NCBI RefSeq assembly: GCF_004337985.1
Contig: NC_043740.1
Location: 2,438,874-2,502,873, forward strand
Reading direction: 5' to 3'
Origin: Pyricularia pennisetigena
Taxonomy: Eukaryota > Ascomycota > Sordariomycetes > Magnaporthales > Pyriculariaceae
DNA: 64,000 bases
Positions 1 through 10,070 of this stretch are shown in pieces (position 1 is the stretch's first letter; every line of letters starts with the position of its first letter). The position numbers and the translations under genes are program-made. Under the pieces are notes generated by a model, which had not been told where the DNA came from, did no database searches, and saw only the letters and a program-made list of their open reading frames with translations.

Positions 1-1003
1 CCTTGAGCTGCTCGGCAAACAGTCTGGCAACAGCCAAGTGTAGGGCTCGATAGTTGGCGTCATTTTCAAACTTTTCCACGGCCGTCTTGTGGCGAGAGTC
101 CGAGGTTTCACGTCGCTTTTCCTTGGCTTGTTCCTGGGTGACCCTGCTGACCTCCTCATTCTCGCGTTGGTGCACGTTGAGAATCTCTTTTGGATCTGCC
201 AGAGGGTCAAGCTTGCCGTTGACGGCAAGGGCAAGGATGTTGAGCAAGTCCTTCCAGTACCCATGCGACACACCATTCTTGACATCGTAGTGGGCAGGAT
301 CGCTCTCGTCAACCTCGGCGGCTTCGACAAAGACTGCCTTCTCGGAATCCTCGCCCTCTTTCTTTTCTACCTTCTTCTGAATGACCGGGCGGCTCAGCCA
401 GCACAGGTTGGTGACCAGGGTTGCTGGGTGCTTTTGGAACAGCCAGCCCGCACACCTGTAGAAGGTGTGGCGGGAGCTTTTACCCAAGTGGATGGACCGA
501 GCGTTGTAGATGATCTTGAGAGCGACGTCGGGGTCGCAGTCCCAGGCAAGATTGAGTAGCTCAATCAGACGTGGTCCTGAAACAACATCCTCCAACTCGG
601 CGAAAAGATCAACGAGGGCGTTGTTGGTAGATCTGTATGCCACATCTGCATTCTCCGTGAGCATCTTGTTCTCCACATCGACCATGGGTCCATCCTCAGG
701 CTTGCTTTTGTCGTCTTGAGTGGTTTCAATAGCCATGCTGCTCAAGACCTCACGGACATCTTCAGTGGTCGAGGGCGGCGTCGGAATATCACTGACGCTT
801 GACTCTGTGGTTTTGGTAATGTCATCTTCCTTTTCCGGGGAAGACTTGGCGGCGACCGCAACATTGTTGCAAATTTTTCCGACGACAACAGTGCTCTGCA
901 CAAAGGCATCAAAGTCCTTGTTTGACAAGTCGAGGGCCTGATGCTTGGGAAAGGATACTGGTTTCTTTGATTTGAGAAACCATGGCTCGTCTTGAGACGC
1001 CAT
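1..1003 (-). CDS. DUF2828-like conserved fungal protein (3' end outside window)
   Basis: One uninterrupted minus-strand frame runs from an ATG at 1003 off the left edge of the window, giving 334 visible codons. It begins MASQDEPWFLKSKKPVS. The first ~100 residues are Ser/Thr/acid-rich, followed by a more conserved stretch with segments such as STNNALVDLFAELEDV, HTFYRCAGWLFQKHPATL and GYWKDLLNILAL. These resemble the DUF2828 family, large proteins of unknown function found in fungi and plants whose C-terminal half usually has a vWA-like fold; that half would lie outside the window. No intron signal is needed. A GAA trinucleotide run (about 1045-1067) lies in the 5' leader. The family assignment is by recognition of pattern, not by a search. 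Confidence 0.7.
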   Translation of the reverse strand, partial: MASQDEPWFLKSKKPVSFPKHQALDLSNKDFDAFVQSTVVVGKICNNVAVAAKSSPEKEDDITKTTESSVSDIPTPPSTTEDVREVLSSMAIETTQDDKSKPEDGPMVDVENKMLTENADVAYRSTNNALVDLFAELEDVVSGPRLIELLNLAWDCDPDVALKIIYNARSIHLGKSSRHTFYRCAGWLFQKHPATLVTNLCWLSRPVIQKKVEKKEGEDSEKAVFVEAAEVDESDPAHYDVKNGVSHGYWKDLLNILALAVNGKLDPLADPKEILNVHQRENEEVSRVTQEQAKEKRRETSDSRHKTAVEKFENDANYRALHLAVARLFAEQLK

Positions 1004-2604
1004 CTTGAGTACGACCTCTGAAGATTTTGAATGGCGCAACTTGGAAGAAGAAGAAGAAGAAGAAGAAGGGGCAAGGAACCAGGACAACAACGACTCTCTA
1101 GTTGGACAAATGGCCACCAACGCAGAGAAAAATGGCACAGGGGAGTTGGGATTGAAGTAGGCGCGATGATGCCAATGAGATGACAAGCCTAGCGGCAAGT
1201 CAATAAATAGTGAAACAAGCCGTGATCGCGTTCTGCTCATTCTGGTTTGCTACAACTTACTTTGGTGGCAGCTTGGTATCGATCAGATACTCGGCGGCAA
1301 GTTGGTCAGACGGCGAAACCCATTTTCTGTCCTTCGTGATTTCATCGAGGTCAATGCGGCAAACGAAACGTTACACAAGGCCAACGGCAAGTGACTCAAC
1401 CGAGTGGTGTTGGTACAAAAGCAGTTTGGAGTCATCACCAACAAGCACATCACACATTGGAGGGGTTCCTACGAGCTCTCTCCAGACTCGCTAGCAAGGC
1501 GGGGTCACGGATGATGTTGGCCGCACTTCAGCTTCCTTGCCGCGCGCCTGCCGCTTGGCTCTTTCCTTCCATGTCAGCCCTAGACTAGCTTGTGGCTTGG
1601 ATGGCGTCCTCATACAATTGCTGACGGCCAAGGGGCCTTTTGTCAAAGTGGGGCTACCTGCATCTAGCATCGCTGTGACCCATAGGCCGAATTACCAAAT
1701 CGAGCAACCGAGTTTGCTGGGACATGGGTAGAATCGGCATCAAGATCATATCTCACTAGTGTAGACTAGCGCCGGGAAGTTTTCCCCCGAACTAACCCCA
1801 GATTCAGTGATCGGGAGCTGGGTAGAGAAGGGTGAAAGTGTCTAAGGGTTACAGCTAGAAGGGTGCGTAGGACAGATGGAGCAAACTGGGAGCGAGAAGA
1901 AAAAAAGAAAAAAAAAAAAAAAAGCCGACACTGCTGGGAATCGAACAAGAGATCCCTTTTAAGCTGTCAAAGTAAACAAGGCACAGTACCAAGGTCTCGA
2001 TGTTTGTAGGACATTCGTTTGCAGGAGATGGGAGGGTCCAAAGCATCCTGGCTCTTCCCCAGTATTATTATACCACTAACTCAACGGCCCGGGGCTGCTT
2101 GGACTACCCGTTAACTCCTCTGTCGTGTTGCGGGCCGCTGGAGCCAGTCGTAATTGTTGGGATAGAGATGTTGCTTTTTTTCAGCAGGAAAGGCATATCA
2201 TTGGAAAGCCGATACCTAGACCGGGAGAAGCAAAGACAAAGAGACAAGAAGCAGGCTGAAGCGAAAGATATCGGAAAGACCCTGGAGCCACTGAAGTCAT
2301 GTTAAACTCCTCCGGTTGCTTTTGAATACTTCGCTGATGGTGTCATCCGTTGAATTAATCCTGTAAACCCAGACTGGACCATCCCGATCATTGGTTGTGC
2401 CTCGATCGGACTCGCATCCACCAATCAATGCTGCAACAGGCGTGCGTTGATTCGGCCCTTTTTGACCAAGATGCAGAAATGCACGCCTTGTAATGTAGGA
2501 AAGCCACGGTAGCATGGCTGCATTTCTTTTTTTTTTTTTTTATGGTTAGGAGGACATTGATTCAAGCCAGTGATATCAGCAGATATTGACACAAGGTGCG
2601 CTCC
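1004..2604. other. Intergenic region with a possible SINE-like repeat
   Basis: No convincing gene is seen. An A-rich tract (about 1901-1923) is followed by a minus-strand tRNA-like segment with a B-box-like motif near 1935-1945. Further right, short motifs at 2255-2270 and 2328-2340 resemble those of the two repeats at 8745-9160 and 9300-9715. A T-tract lies near 2525-2541. Confidence 0.4.
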
Positions 2605-2902
2605 GCATGCAGCAAAAGTCAACAAGAGAATCGTGAACGACCTTGATTCGTTCAGAGGGACGACGCCTCTTGAAGAAGCGGTCAAACGGTTTCTCATCGC
2701 GACGCCATCGTATAAATCCCTCTACAGAGGTGACAATTTGCCTGGGAAAGAAGCGCCGAAAAAAAAAATCTCTCTATAAAGACGCCGTCCCATTGCAGCA
2801 ACATTAACTCTATCTTTATCTGCCTCAACAAATTTCCATAGAAAAACACCTTTCATCACCTATTTTCAGGAAGCCCGACCTTCATTAGCTAAAATATCTA
2901 CC
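2605..2902 (+). promoter_or_regulatory. Promoter of PEBP-like gene 1, duplicated block
   Basis: A block starting with GCATGC at 2605 recurs at 3861 and 5138. It continues through a GACGACG motif near 2659 and a TTTGCCTGGGA motif, and ends in a TATA box (TATAAA, 2775-2780) 128 bp before the ATG. The three copies keep the same order and near-identical spacing, so promoters and genes were duplicated together. Confidence 0.6.
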
Positions 2903-3136
2903 ATGGGATACCCTCACCCCGAGCTTAATGAAATTTTGCCGCCTGGCAAACCTTTCGACGTCGGATTCGCCACGATTTGGAACAGCGAGAGCACCCGATA
3001 TGAGGGCGACAACGTGGACTTCGTAACGCTGATGCAGAAGCCTGAACCTTTCATAGCTGGAGTGAGTATGTTGTCTGATATTTTATCAACGCGGCAAACG
3101 AAGCAACTTCTGGATTTGCTGACATTCCTTCTTGAC

Positions 3137-3187
<51 letters not shown>

Positions 3188-3562
3188 CTTGAAGAGAATC
3201 AGAGATACGCCCTCATGATGATCTCAACGCATGACAAGGTCTCGTCCGACTCACGAGCTCTGAACTGGCTTGTGGCCGATATCCCCTACGTCAACGACTA
3301 CCTGAATTTGGATGAAGGCAATGTTTTAGTACCATACTGGTGGGCGTACGAGGGAGTGAAGCCTAAGACGCCTGTCACATTGATCTTGCTCAAAGCCAAG
3401 CAGGAATTGTCTGAAGACTCTATTAGAAGCTTCGTTGACAAACTTGAAGTTATGAGCAACGGCAGATCTGGTGCATACTCACTGAAGCCGAAACCATTTT
3501 TTGAGGAACGGGGTGAAGCCGTTGGTACTTGTCTTCTTTATACTACTGAGTCTGAGTCTTAG
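2903..3562 (+). CDS. PEBP-like protein, tandem paralogue 1
   Basis: Two exons, 2903-3061 and 3188-3562, join in phase 0 and give 177 residues. The donor is GTGAGT and the branch site GCTGAC. The frame also stays open through the intron, but the join is supported by the two paralogues, which have the intron at the same place. The fold signature is phosphatidylethanolamine-binding protein (PEBP/YbhB): FPEL/HPEL-ILPPG near the N-terminus, YALMMIS, NWLVADIP and VLVPY, then a beta-strand ending LILLKAKQ. The canonical DPDxP and GxHR ligand-site motifs are absent: ISTHDK and KTPVTL stand in their places. Ligand binding may therefore be lost or altered. PEBPs elsewhere bind lipids or regulate kinases and proteases. 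There is no signal peptide, so it is probably cytosolic. Confidence 0.7.
3138..3186. repeat. T34-A15 homopolymer junction inside intron
   Basis: A run of 34 T followed directly by 15 A sits between the branch site and the acceptor of the first PEBP-like gene. It could form a long A-U hairpin in the pre-mRNA or be a sequencing/assembly artefact. The introns of the two paralogues lack it. Confidence 0.9.
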
Positions 3563-3860
3563 TTAAGCAGGAAGGACCTTGGAACGGCGGGTGGCACAAA
3601 AATAGGGATTAGAAATGGCTTTGTAGTGTGCAACCACCCAAGTTACCTGCGAGAGTTTTTTTTTTCTTTTTTTTTTTTTTGTTGAACAAAAAAAGAAAAA
3701 AATATCCTATACAAACTTAGTTTTAAAATGTTTATTCTCATTCTGCTTTGCTTCCCGCTACCAATACTACCTCTAATAATATTCGCCATATGGCCTCGCC
3801 TTTCAATATCCCCAGCATGTTTGGAGGCAAATGTAACGAATACCATGTGAAGGTTGCCGC
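3563..3860. other. 3' region of PEBP-like gene 1
   Basis: The segment around 3613-3655 closely matches 4926-4972 downstream of paralogue 2, so the duplicated unit extends into the 3' flank. The rest is T-rich with no gene. Confidence 0.4.
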
Positions 3861-4179
3861 GCATGCAGCAAAAGTAAATAAAAAACAATCGTGAACGAAA
3901 TTTGATTCGCTGCTATGGACGACGCCTCCTAAAAAAAAGCGGTCAACCTGTTTTTGTTCGTGGCGACTCGATCGTATACGTCCTTTTGTAACAAAGATAA
4001 TTTTCCTGGGAATAGACGCCCAAAAAGAAATATGCCCACACAGAAACGTCTATATAAAGAGGCCGTCCCACCGCACGAGTGTTGGATCTTTCTTCATCTG
4101 CGTCAACAAGCCTCGACAGAAACCCCCCTTTCAGCTCCTATCTTCCAAAACTCAACCATCATCAGCTACGACATCTACC
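3861..4179 (+). promoter_or_regulatory. Promoter of PEBP-like gene 2, duplicated block
   Basis: Second copy of the block: GCATGC at 3861, GACGACG at 3918 and TATATAAA at 4051-4058, with the ATG 129 bp beyond the TATA start. Confidence 0.6.
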
Positions 4180-4805
4180 ATGAACCATCTCCCCGAAATC
4201 CATGAACTCTTGCCACATGGCATGCTCCCCGGCGGCAAGCTCGTCCCAATCTGGCCCAATTCAGGCGACGATCAGGACATACCCTTTGTGAGGACGGAAA
4301 TGCTCAGGGCGCAGCCCGGTATAAAGACACAGAGAATGGTGAGCCGTTGTTTTGGCGTTTTATTAACGGGGCAAGTGGGGGAGTTTCTGAATATGCTGAC
4401 ATTTCTTTTGGGCCCGAGATTCAGCCCACGAACAGCAACGGCAAATACGCCTTCCTGATGGTATCAAAGGACAAGGGGATGATGAAACCACCCATGATAC
4501 AGAATGTAAACTGGCTTGTGCTCAATGTGCCAATCAACGGCGATCATTTGGACCTGGAAAAAGGCGACATCGTATTGTCCTACCAGCCGCCGGGCCTTCT
4601 TCCGGGATCTCCTGGGGTGCAGAACTGTTCATTCTTCTTGCTGAAGACCCAACCTGATTTTTCCGTGGCCTCACTCCAGGGCAAGTTCAACCTTGTTCCC
4701 ACTCCTGTGGGTTTGGCTTTCCTCGGCGACTTCGACGTTACAGATTTCATCAAGCAGACTGGCCAGGTCATTGCTTCGGGGATGGTTATTGTCCAGGGGA
4801 GTTGA
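4180..4805 (+). CDS. PEBP-like protein, tandem paralogue 2
   Basis: Exons 4180-4338 and 4425-4805 join in phase 0 and give 179 residues. The intron has donor GTGAGC, branch G-CTGAC and acceptor TTCAG. Landmarks align with the neighbours: LPEIHELLPHG, YAFLMVSKDKG, NWLVLNVP, IVLSYQPPG and CSFFLLKTQ. As in paralogue 1, the DPDxP motif (here VSKDKG) and the HR of GxHR are missing. The C-terminus is hydrophobic (VIASGMVIVQGS) and conserved in paralogue 3. Sequence between paralogues has diverged strongly while gene structure and promoter have not, which suggests an old expansion under selection or diversification. Confidence 0.7.
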
Positions 4806-5137
4806 GTGCGTCTAGATAGGCCTTATGTTTTTGAGTGTTTGAGTGGCAACACGGTTGTGGGGAGAACGGGTTATATGGACCAAAAGGACGTTGGCGAGCG
4901 GGGGCGACACAGAGATGAGGACTATAAATGACTTTGTAGTTTGCAACCACTCAAATTACCTGCCAGAAACTGTTTTACTTTCCGTTTCCAACATTTATTT
5001 GGAAGTAGTTTGGATGATTGTTGAATAATTCGCTCACACACTTTGTGATGATGTTGGCTCTGTGGTTCCCCTCTTCTTTTTTGTATCACCCGCTCACTTG
5101 AACCTAAAGTTAGTGAATACCTTATCGAGGTTCCCAC
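4806..5137. other. Spacer between PEBP-like genes 2 and 3
   Basis: It holds the 3' flank copy (4926-4972) matching the one after gene 1. No gene is seen. Confidence 0.4.
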
Positions 5138-5451
5138 GCATGCAGCAAAAGAAAAAGAAAAAGGTTTGCACCAAACTTGATTCGTTGTCAAGGACGACGG
5201 CCTCCTGAAAAAGCGGTCAAACTGGTTCTCGTGGCGACGGCATTGCATACGTCCATCCCTTTTTGGTGGTGATAATTTGCCTGGGAACAAGTGTCCCAAA
5301 ACGATATGTGCCTAGACGAAAATTTGTATATAAAGAGACCATTCCGTCGCAGTAGCTTGGTGTGCATCTCATCTCCGTCAACAAGCCTCCCTACACAAAA
5401 CACCTTTTTCCAGCTCATATCTTCAAGACAATTCAATCGTTGATATCCACA
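5138..5451 (+). promoter_or_regulatory. Promoter of PEBP-like gene 3, duplicated block
   Basis: Third copy of the block: GCATGC at 5138, GACGACGG at 5193 and TATATAAA at 5327-5334, with the ATG 125 bp beyond. The spacing of the three blocks is 1256 and 1277 bp. Confidence 0.6.
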
Positions 5452-6074
5452 ATGTCTACCACGGAAGCACTCGCTTTTCCTGAACTTGTTGAGATCCTGC
5501 CAGCTGGCAGTTCTGTCAAAGGCAGAATGACCACTCACTGGCCCGAGGGAAAGGGCCAGCCGGGTGAAAAAATGCGCACAGAGTTGTTCATGGTGGAACC
5601 CGTGCTCTTTACCGCAGAGCAGACAGTAAGCGTCTATTTCGGCGTTTTCTTTATGCGGCAAATAATGGAAGTTCTGGGTATGCTGACATTTACCTTTCGT
5701 TCAAATAACAGCCTGATTTGTATGAGGACGGACTTGCCCTCCTAATGGTATCAAAGGCCGAGGACGGCCAACAAATTCTGCACTGGATTGTAGAAGACCT
5801 TTCACTCAGCGACAGCTATGTGGCCGTGGAAAGAGGCCGCACCTTGGTGCGGTACATACCACCGAGCGCGACCATGAGGATGCCCCAATCGTCGTGTTGT
5901 ACGTTCCTCTTGATCAAAAACGACCACAGGTTGACTCCAATGGCGATCAAGGAAAAGTTTTCTTTGCTTGCTCTAGATGACCTCTCTCGGGTCGGATTCA
6001 AAACTACAGAATTCGTTGCCGCCCTTGGAAAGGTGATTGCTGCTTCTGTTATTTATCTCCAGAAGGACAACTAA
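5452..6074 (+). CDS. PEBP-like protein, tandem paralogue 3
   Basis: Exons 5452-5625 and 5712-6074 join in phase 0 and give 178 residues. Donor GTAAGC and acceptor AACAG sit at the same place as in the paralogues. This copy is closest to recognisable PEBP: LAFPELVEILPAG, GLALLMVSKAED, ILHWIVEDLS and CTFLLIKND. It still lacks DPDxP and GxHR. The start ATG was chosen over an upstream in-frame start because it follows the TATA box by the same distance as in the other copies and aligns with their N-termini. Function is unknown. Confidence 0.72.
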
Positions 6075-8744
6075 GGCCGTCCGTGAATGGTAACATGGTC
6101 TTGGAGAGAGCTGGTGGTTGGTGCAAGAGGCTGAATGCTCTCGCAGAGATGGGAAAAGCCTAGCATCATACTACTACTGTCAGCTTGTTTTACTACAAAT
6201 CAAATTGCCATTACCAGATTCGGGTCTCAATACTAGCAGTTCTGGGTATGTCAGGGAAATTCTGCCAGGATATCTAATGCTACGAATCAGCAAGGACTCA
6301 ACCAGCGCTGTTGCTGCTCGTCCTGTCTTGTGCATAGAGTATCCCCGAGAGTCGAGCCTATTAGAAAATTGGCTTTTAGGAGCCGAGAAAAGTAGTTTTA
6401 CAGACCGAACGAATAAGAAGGACCCTAGACCTATATTTAGCGAGTGCCCTGTGGAGGCTGCCGGGGGAAAATTTAGGGGTCTCGCTATCAAGTATCCTTG
6501 TTCCTCGACTAGCATGCACGTAATATTTTAGTGGCAAAATACTCCAGTAATTGTTGCTTCTGGCGTCCAGGAATCCCGACACCGCTCATCTGGGAGAATA
6601 TTCGATAAGCGAGACGCCAAGGCCCTGGGCGGCTGCATCCAAAAGCAGGTTACCAATAGGATACTAGACTAGTTGAGAGGCTCGTGATAGGTAGCAAGCC
6701 ATGCATCAATACATCAGGTTATCTTTTAGCATCGCGATTGAACGCCATAATAATATGCACATTGATCGAAAAAGAAATGGCCTGCATTGAGAAGAATGCA
6801 GAAGCCTCTCAATTGGTTGTCAGACTGTCTTTTGTCATGAAGCCATTATAAAGCTTTCCCCACTCAGCTGAATGAAGGTTGGGAGGCAATGGCGTGCTAT
6901 TATAATAAAAAAGAAGAAGAAGAAGAAGAAGAAGAAAGCGCCAGTATTTTCTTTCTCTTTGCACTTTCTTTTTTTCTTTCTTGATTCACCCCAAGGAAGA
7001 CGCCGAGCCCGCCTTGTACTGCTTCGGCCGAAGGATGACACCACCACACAATCATCCCTGGAACAACCCAGAATGGCCCAACCATAAACACCAAAAAGTT
7101 CCCAGAGTAGATGTGTGTGGACATCGTTGGTGTAACAGTACTGGTGGCATGGTGGTTGTTGGGTAACTTGACAATCTAGGTGTTGAACGAATATAGGATG
7201 CTGCTGATTCACCACAGCCAATCCCGAAACTCGCATGCTTGGAAAGTTCTGGGAGCTACTCCGCTCCACCCAAGTGGCAGCGTAACCGCTGGTCTATCTC
7301 CCAGGGGCTGCTTCGGGATCTGAGGACTTCTCTGTGTGTGTCTCATTTGGGGATACGGTAAAAGAGATAAGGCATGATCTGCTTGCAGTCTGGATGGAAT
7401 AAAATAAGACAAGTCACAATTATAGACCCTTGATGAAGCCTGTACTTGAAAAAGTCAAGATATCACAGGACTATCCGTACTTTGGTAAAGAGGACGAGAA
7501 TGGGCAAGATGACCGTATCGAGTCACGAAACTCCTTTGGTGTGATGATGTTGCACCCAGACATACAGAAGCTGAGAAGCACAGGAGGGCCACACACACCT
7601 CTAGAATCTTGGCCTGCAGATTCTCCAGTTGTGGCTTATTTTTCCTGCAAGTGAAGCAAGTAAGCCTCCTACCACCAAGATCTTTTGAGAAAAGAAAAGA
7701 AAAACCCCTGCATGAAGGTTGACTTGAATGCCCACAAAGAGGCAATCAACTCCTTTTCTCGTCATGATGCCGTCACAGGCTCTCCGCCATTTGGTCTTGA
7801 TCTCAAGAAGGAAGGGTAGCTGCTTTGTCTACAAACGGTCTAGGACTGGATCTAAATCTTGTTTTTCTTTTTGTTTTCTTTCAACAAGAACCATCCCTCA
7901 CAACCCGTCTCATACCACATTGGCCCTCATGTAAGTTTGAGTGATGGGCGGGGCGCCTTTGAATTGTTGGGCCCCCAGAGGTCCAGCCCAAGCTTACGGC
8001 TCAATAGCCCAATGCTGACCCGTTCTAGCCGGGTCAATTACTGCCTCACAGGATCGTCTGCAGCGATCAGCAGCAGCCCAAGGCCTTGACAGACTTTTAG
8101 ACGCGCGAATGATTCTCTGATTGTCATGGAGCCAAGCCACTGTGGGTTGCAATGATAGTTCTCTGCAGGGAGGCGGCGGTGCTATGTGTTTATGATGGTG
8201 GCACAATGTCCTGACAATCGCCCCTCACCCCCTGAACCCCAACTCTGCCGCTCGCTTGCGACAGGCGTTTCCGTCTTCCACGGCAGTATGGCGTTCGAGC
8301 ACGACAAGGCTATCGTGCCCTACCTGCCTTCCATGACGGGCGAGGACACAGATGCAATCTTGGTGCTCCTGCTACTCAGTCACAGACCCGCCGGCTTGTT
8401 CGACGCGGCGAGCATTTCACCCAGGTTGGGAGGCATGATCGTCTTTATGGGGCCCCGAAGTTGCAGACGCGAGAGTTCCTACGGCACAAAGGTCTAACGT
8501 AGTCTGTTGTTGAGGGCCAGATCCTCTCGAGTTCCTAATTAGATACCTAGTTGGCTGGCTCAAAACGATGGTCCCCCAAGATCGCTATCTGTCTGGAGAG
8601 AGTAGTAAAAAAAAGACACATTATATGACTTGAAACAATGTACGCGATGGGTATATACTAACCGAACGAACAATCGCATTGTTAACTTGTATTTTATTTT
8701 TTGTCCTGTTTGTGGGAAGCGGCGATAATTTTGTTTCTGAGTGG
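6075..8744. other. Long gene-poor intergenic region
   Basis: Several ORFs of up to about 137 codons exist on both strands, but none shows recognisable domains. There are simple repeats (GAA/AAG run near 6905-6940). One coding-like block is listed separately at 7712-8100. Confidence 0.4.
7712..8100 (+). pseudogene. Coding-like block, possible small spliced gene or gene remnant
   Basis: A frame from an ATG at 7712 reads MKVDLNAHKEAINSF then RHDAVTGSPPFGLDLKKEG. It can be continued through an intron-like segment (about 7818-7886) into a short exon ending ...HTTLALM. That exon meets a GTAAGT donor near 7932, and a third piece would end at the TAG at 8098-8100. I do not recognise the family. Amino-acid composition looks coding, but the first donor is weak and the product would be only about 66 residues. 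It may be a decayed fragment of a longer gene. Confidence 0.2.
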
Positions 8745-9160
8745 CTCACTGCAAAGCACAATAAAAAATAAAAATAAAATAAACTTTGATACAATCGGGC
8801 CTCGAACTCGTTAATGCACAGGCAGCACTCTTGAAGTACATAGTCAGCCTAGGTGCCCGGTAAAGGATTGAGGCGCAGACCGTACCAACGAACTTCCCAT
8901 TAGGCTAAAGAGCAAAATTGCCTGATTACATGTACAAAAGCGTGGCGCTGGGGGAGAGTGTTGGACGGCAGGTTGATGCGTGCAGGATGGGGAAAAAAAA
9001 GTAAGATGGGAAAAGGCTAAGGAAGAAGGCGGATGAAGTAAAAGCGAAGCCTAGGCGAACCTAGTGAGTGAAGAGATATATTCTAATCATATTCTAATTT
9101 TTTCAGCTACTTCGCTGATGAGAAATGATGATTGTCGACCTATAAAGGAAGATGGTTAAG
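8745..9160 (-). repeat. SINE-like repeat, copy A (tRNA-like segment)
   Basis: On the minus strand a tRNA-like stretch (about 8920-8790) with a B-box-like AGTTCGAGGCC is followed by a T-rich tract that could end Pol III transcription. Towards its other side lie AAAGCGAAGCC (near 9042) and CTACTTCGCTGATG (near 9107) and a CCTATAAA motif. The same motifs recur in the same order in copy B. Boundaries are approximate and the match is by eye. Confidence 0.4.
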
Positions 9161-9299
9161 CCACTTTGCCAAGTCTTTGACTACCGAAGAACATGTAGCA
9201 GCAAGGCCCGGCTACTGACTTTAGCCTAGAATGCTGAGGCCAAGGCCCAGGGTTAAAGAATTGGACTTTTCAGTGCTCAGCTACCGAAATATATATTCG

Positions 9300-9715
9300 C
9301 TTTGTGCAAGCAAAGCAAAGAAGACAAAAAAAGAAGGATTATGGAACAAAATGCGAAGCCGATCAAGTCTCGAACCCAGTGGTCAAGGGGCGTCGAAACC
9401 TGGAATCAGAAGATGCTCCCGATTGTGACTGTTGCTTACGCCACTACAGCAAAGCGACAGGTTAGCACTCAGCCCATCGGTAGGTAGGCGGAGCTCGCGA
9501 AGCCCACAGCCAAGGTCAACGCGTGGGATAGGAAGTGTGGAATAGGGAGAGAAAAAAAAGGTAAAAAACAAAAAGAAAAGAGACAAAAGCGAAGCCCAGG
9601 CAAGCCTGGTATGGGGGAAATGCAACCGAAGCTGCTATTGCCACCCAACCTCCTATGGTAATGCGGCTACTTCGCTGGCAGCATTCGTTTGTTTTTGGAC
9701 TTATAAAACCACATC
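9300..9715 (-). repeat. SINE-like repeat, copy B (tRNA-like segment)
   Basis: The minus strand has a B-box-like GGTTCGAGACT near 9367-9377. The motifs AAAAGCGAAGCCCAGG (near 9587), CTACTTCGCTGG (near 9666) and CTTATAAA follow at spacings matching copy A (about 300 versus 309 bp from the B-box-like motif to TACTTCGCTG). It resembles tRNA-derived SINEs of filamentous fungi, but identity between the copies is low outside the shared motifs. Confidence 0.4.
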
Positions 9716-10043
9716 CGGAATCCTAGGCAGGCAAGTGGGGTAATTCCAGTCAAGTCACTGCGTCGTGCAAGTCACGTGAATGACAAAGGCAGGGATACCC
9801 CAAAATCCGAAATAGGTAAACGGACGACGGAAAACCCACTCTGGCCATTCCGGCCGACGCCCAGGAAAATTCGCGGCGGTTCGCTCAGTGTCGCTGTCAG
9901 GTGCACATTGAGGTCGGCTGGACGCAACGCTAGGTACAGGTGACCGAGGGAACAGGCAGGACAGCAGACAATTTGGTTGGAAAATCCAAAAGCCTCCACT
10001 CCCCAAACATCAATCCAATCAAGTAAGAATCAAGGTAGAGACA

Positions 10044-10070
10044 ATGCAGCACCCCTACGTCGGATTATGA
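10044..10070 (+). promoter_or_regulatory. uORF overlapping the main start (ATGA)
   Basis: An ATG at 10044 opens an eight-codon uORF (MQHPYVGL). Its TGA stop (10068-10070) overlaps the next gene's ATG (10067-10069) as ATGA. Such overlap can couple termination to reinitiation or lower translation of the main frame. Confidence 0.55.

Noticed and set aside
1925..2010. Possible tRNA gene on the minus strand
   Set aside because: A B-box-like motif is present but the T-stem does not pair and no acceptor stem could be found; kept only as part of the SINE-like finding.
6118..6531. 137-codon ORF after the PEBP-like cluster
   Set aside because: No ATG context, domain or coding bias that stands out; an antisense frame of similar length overlaps it.
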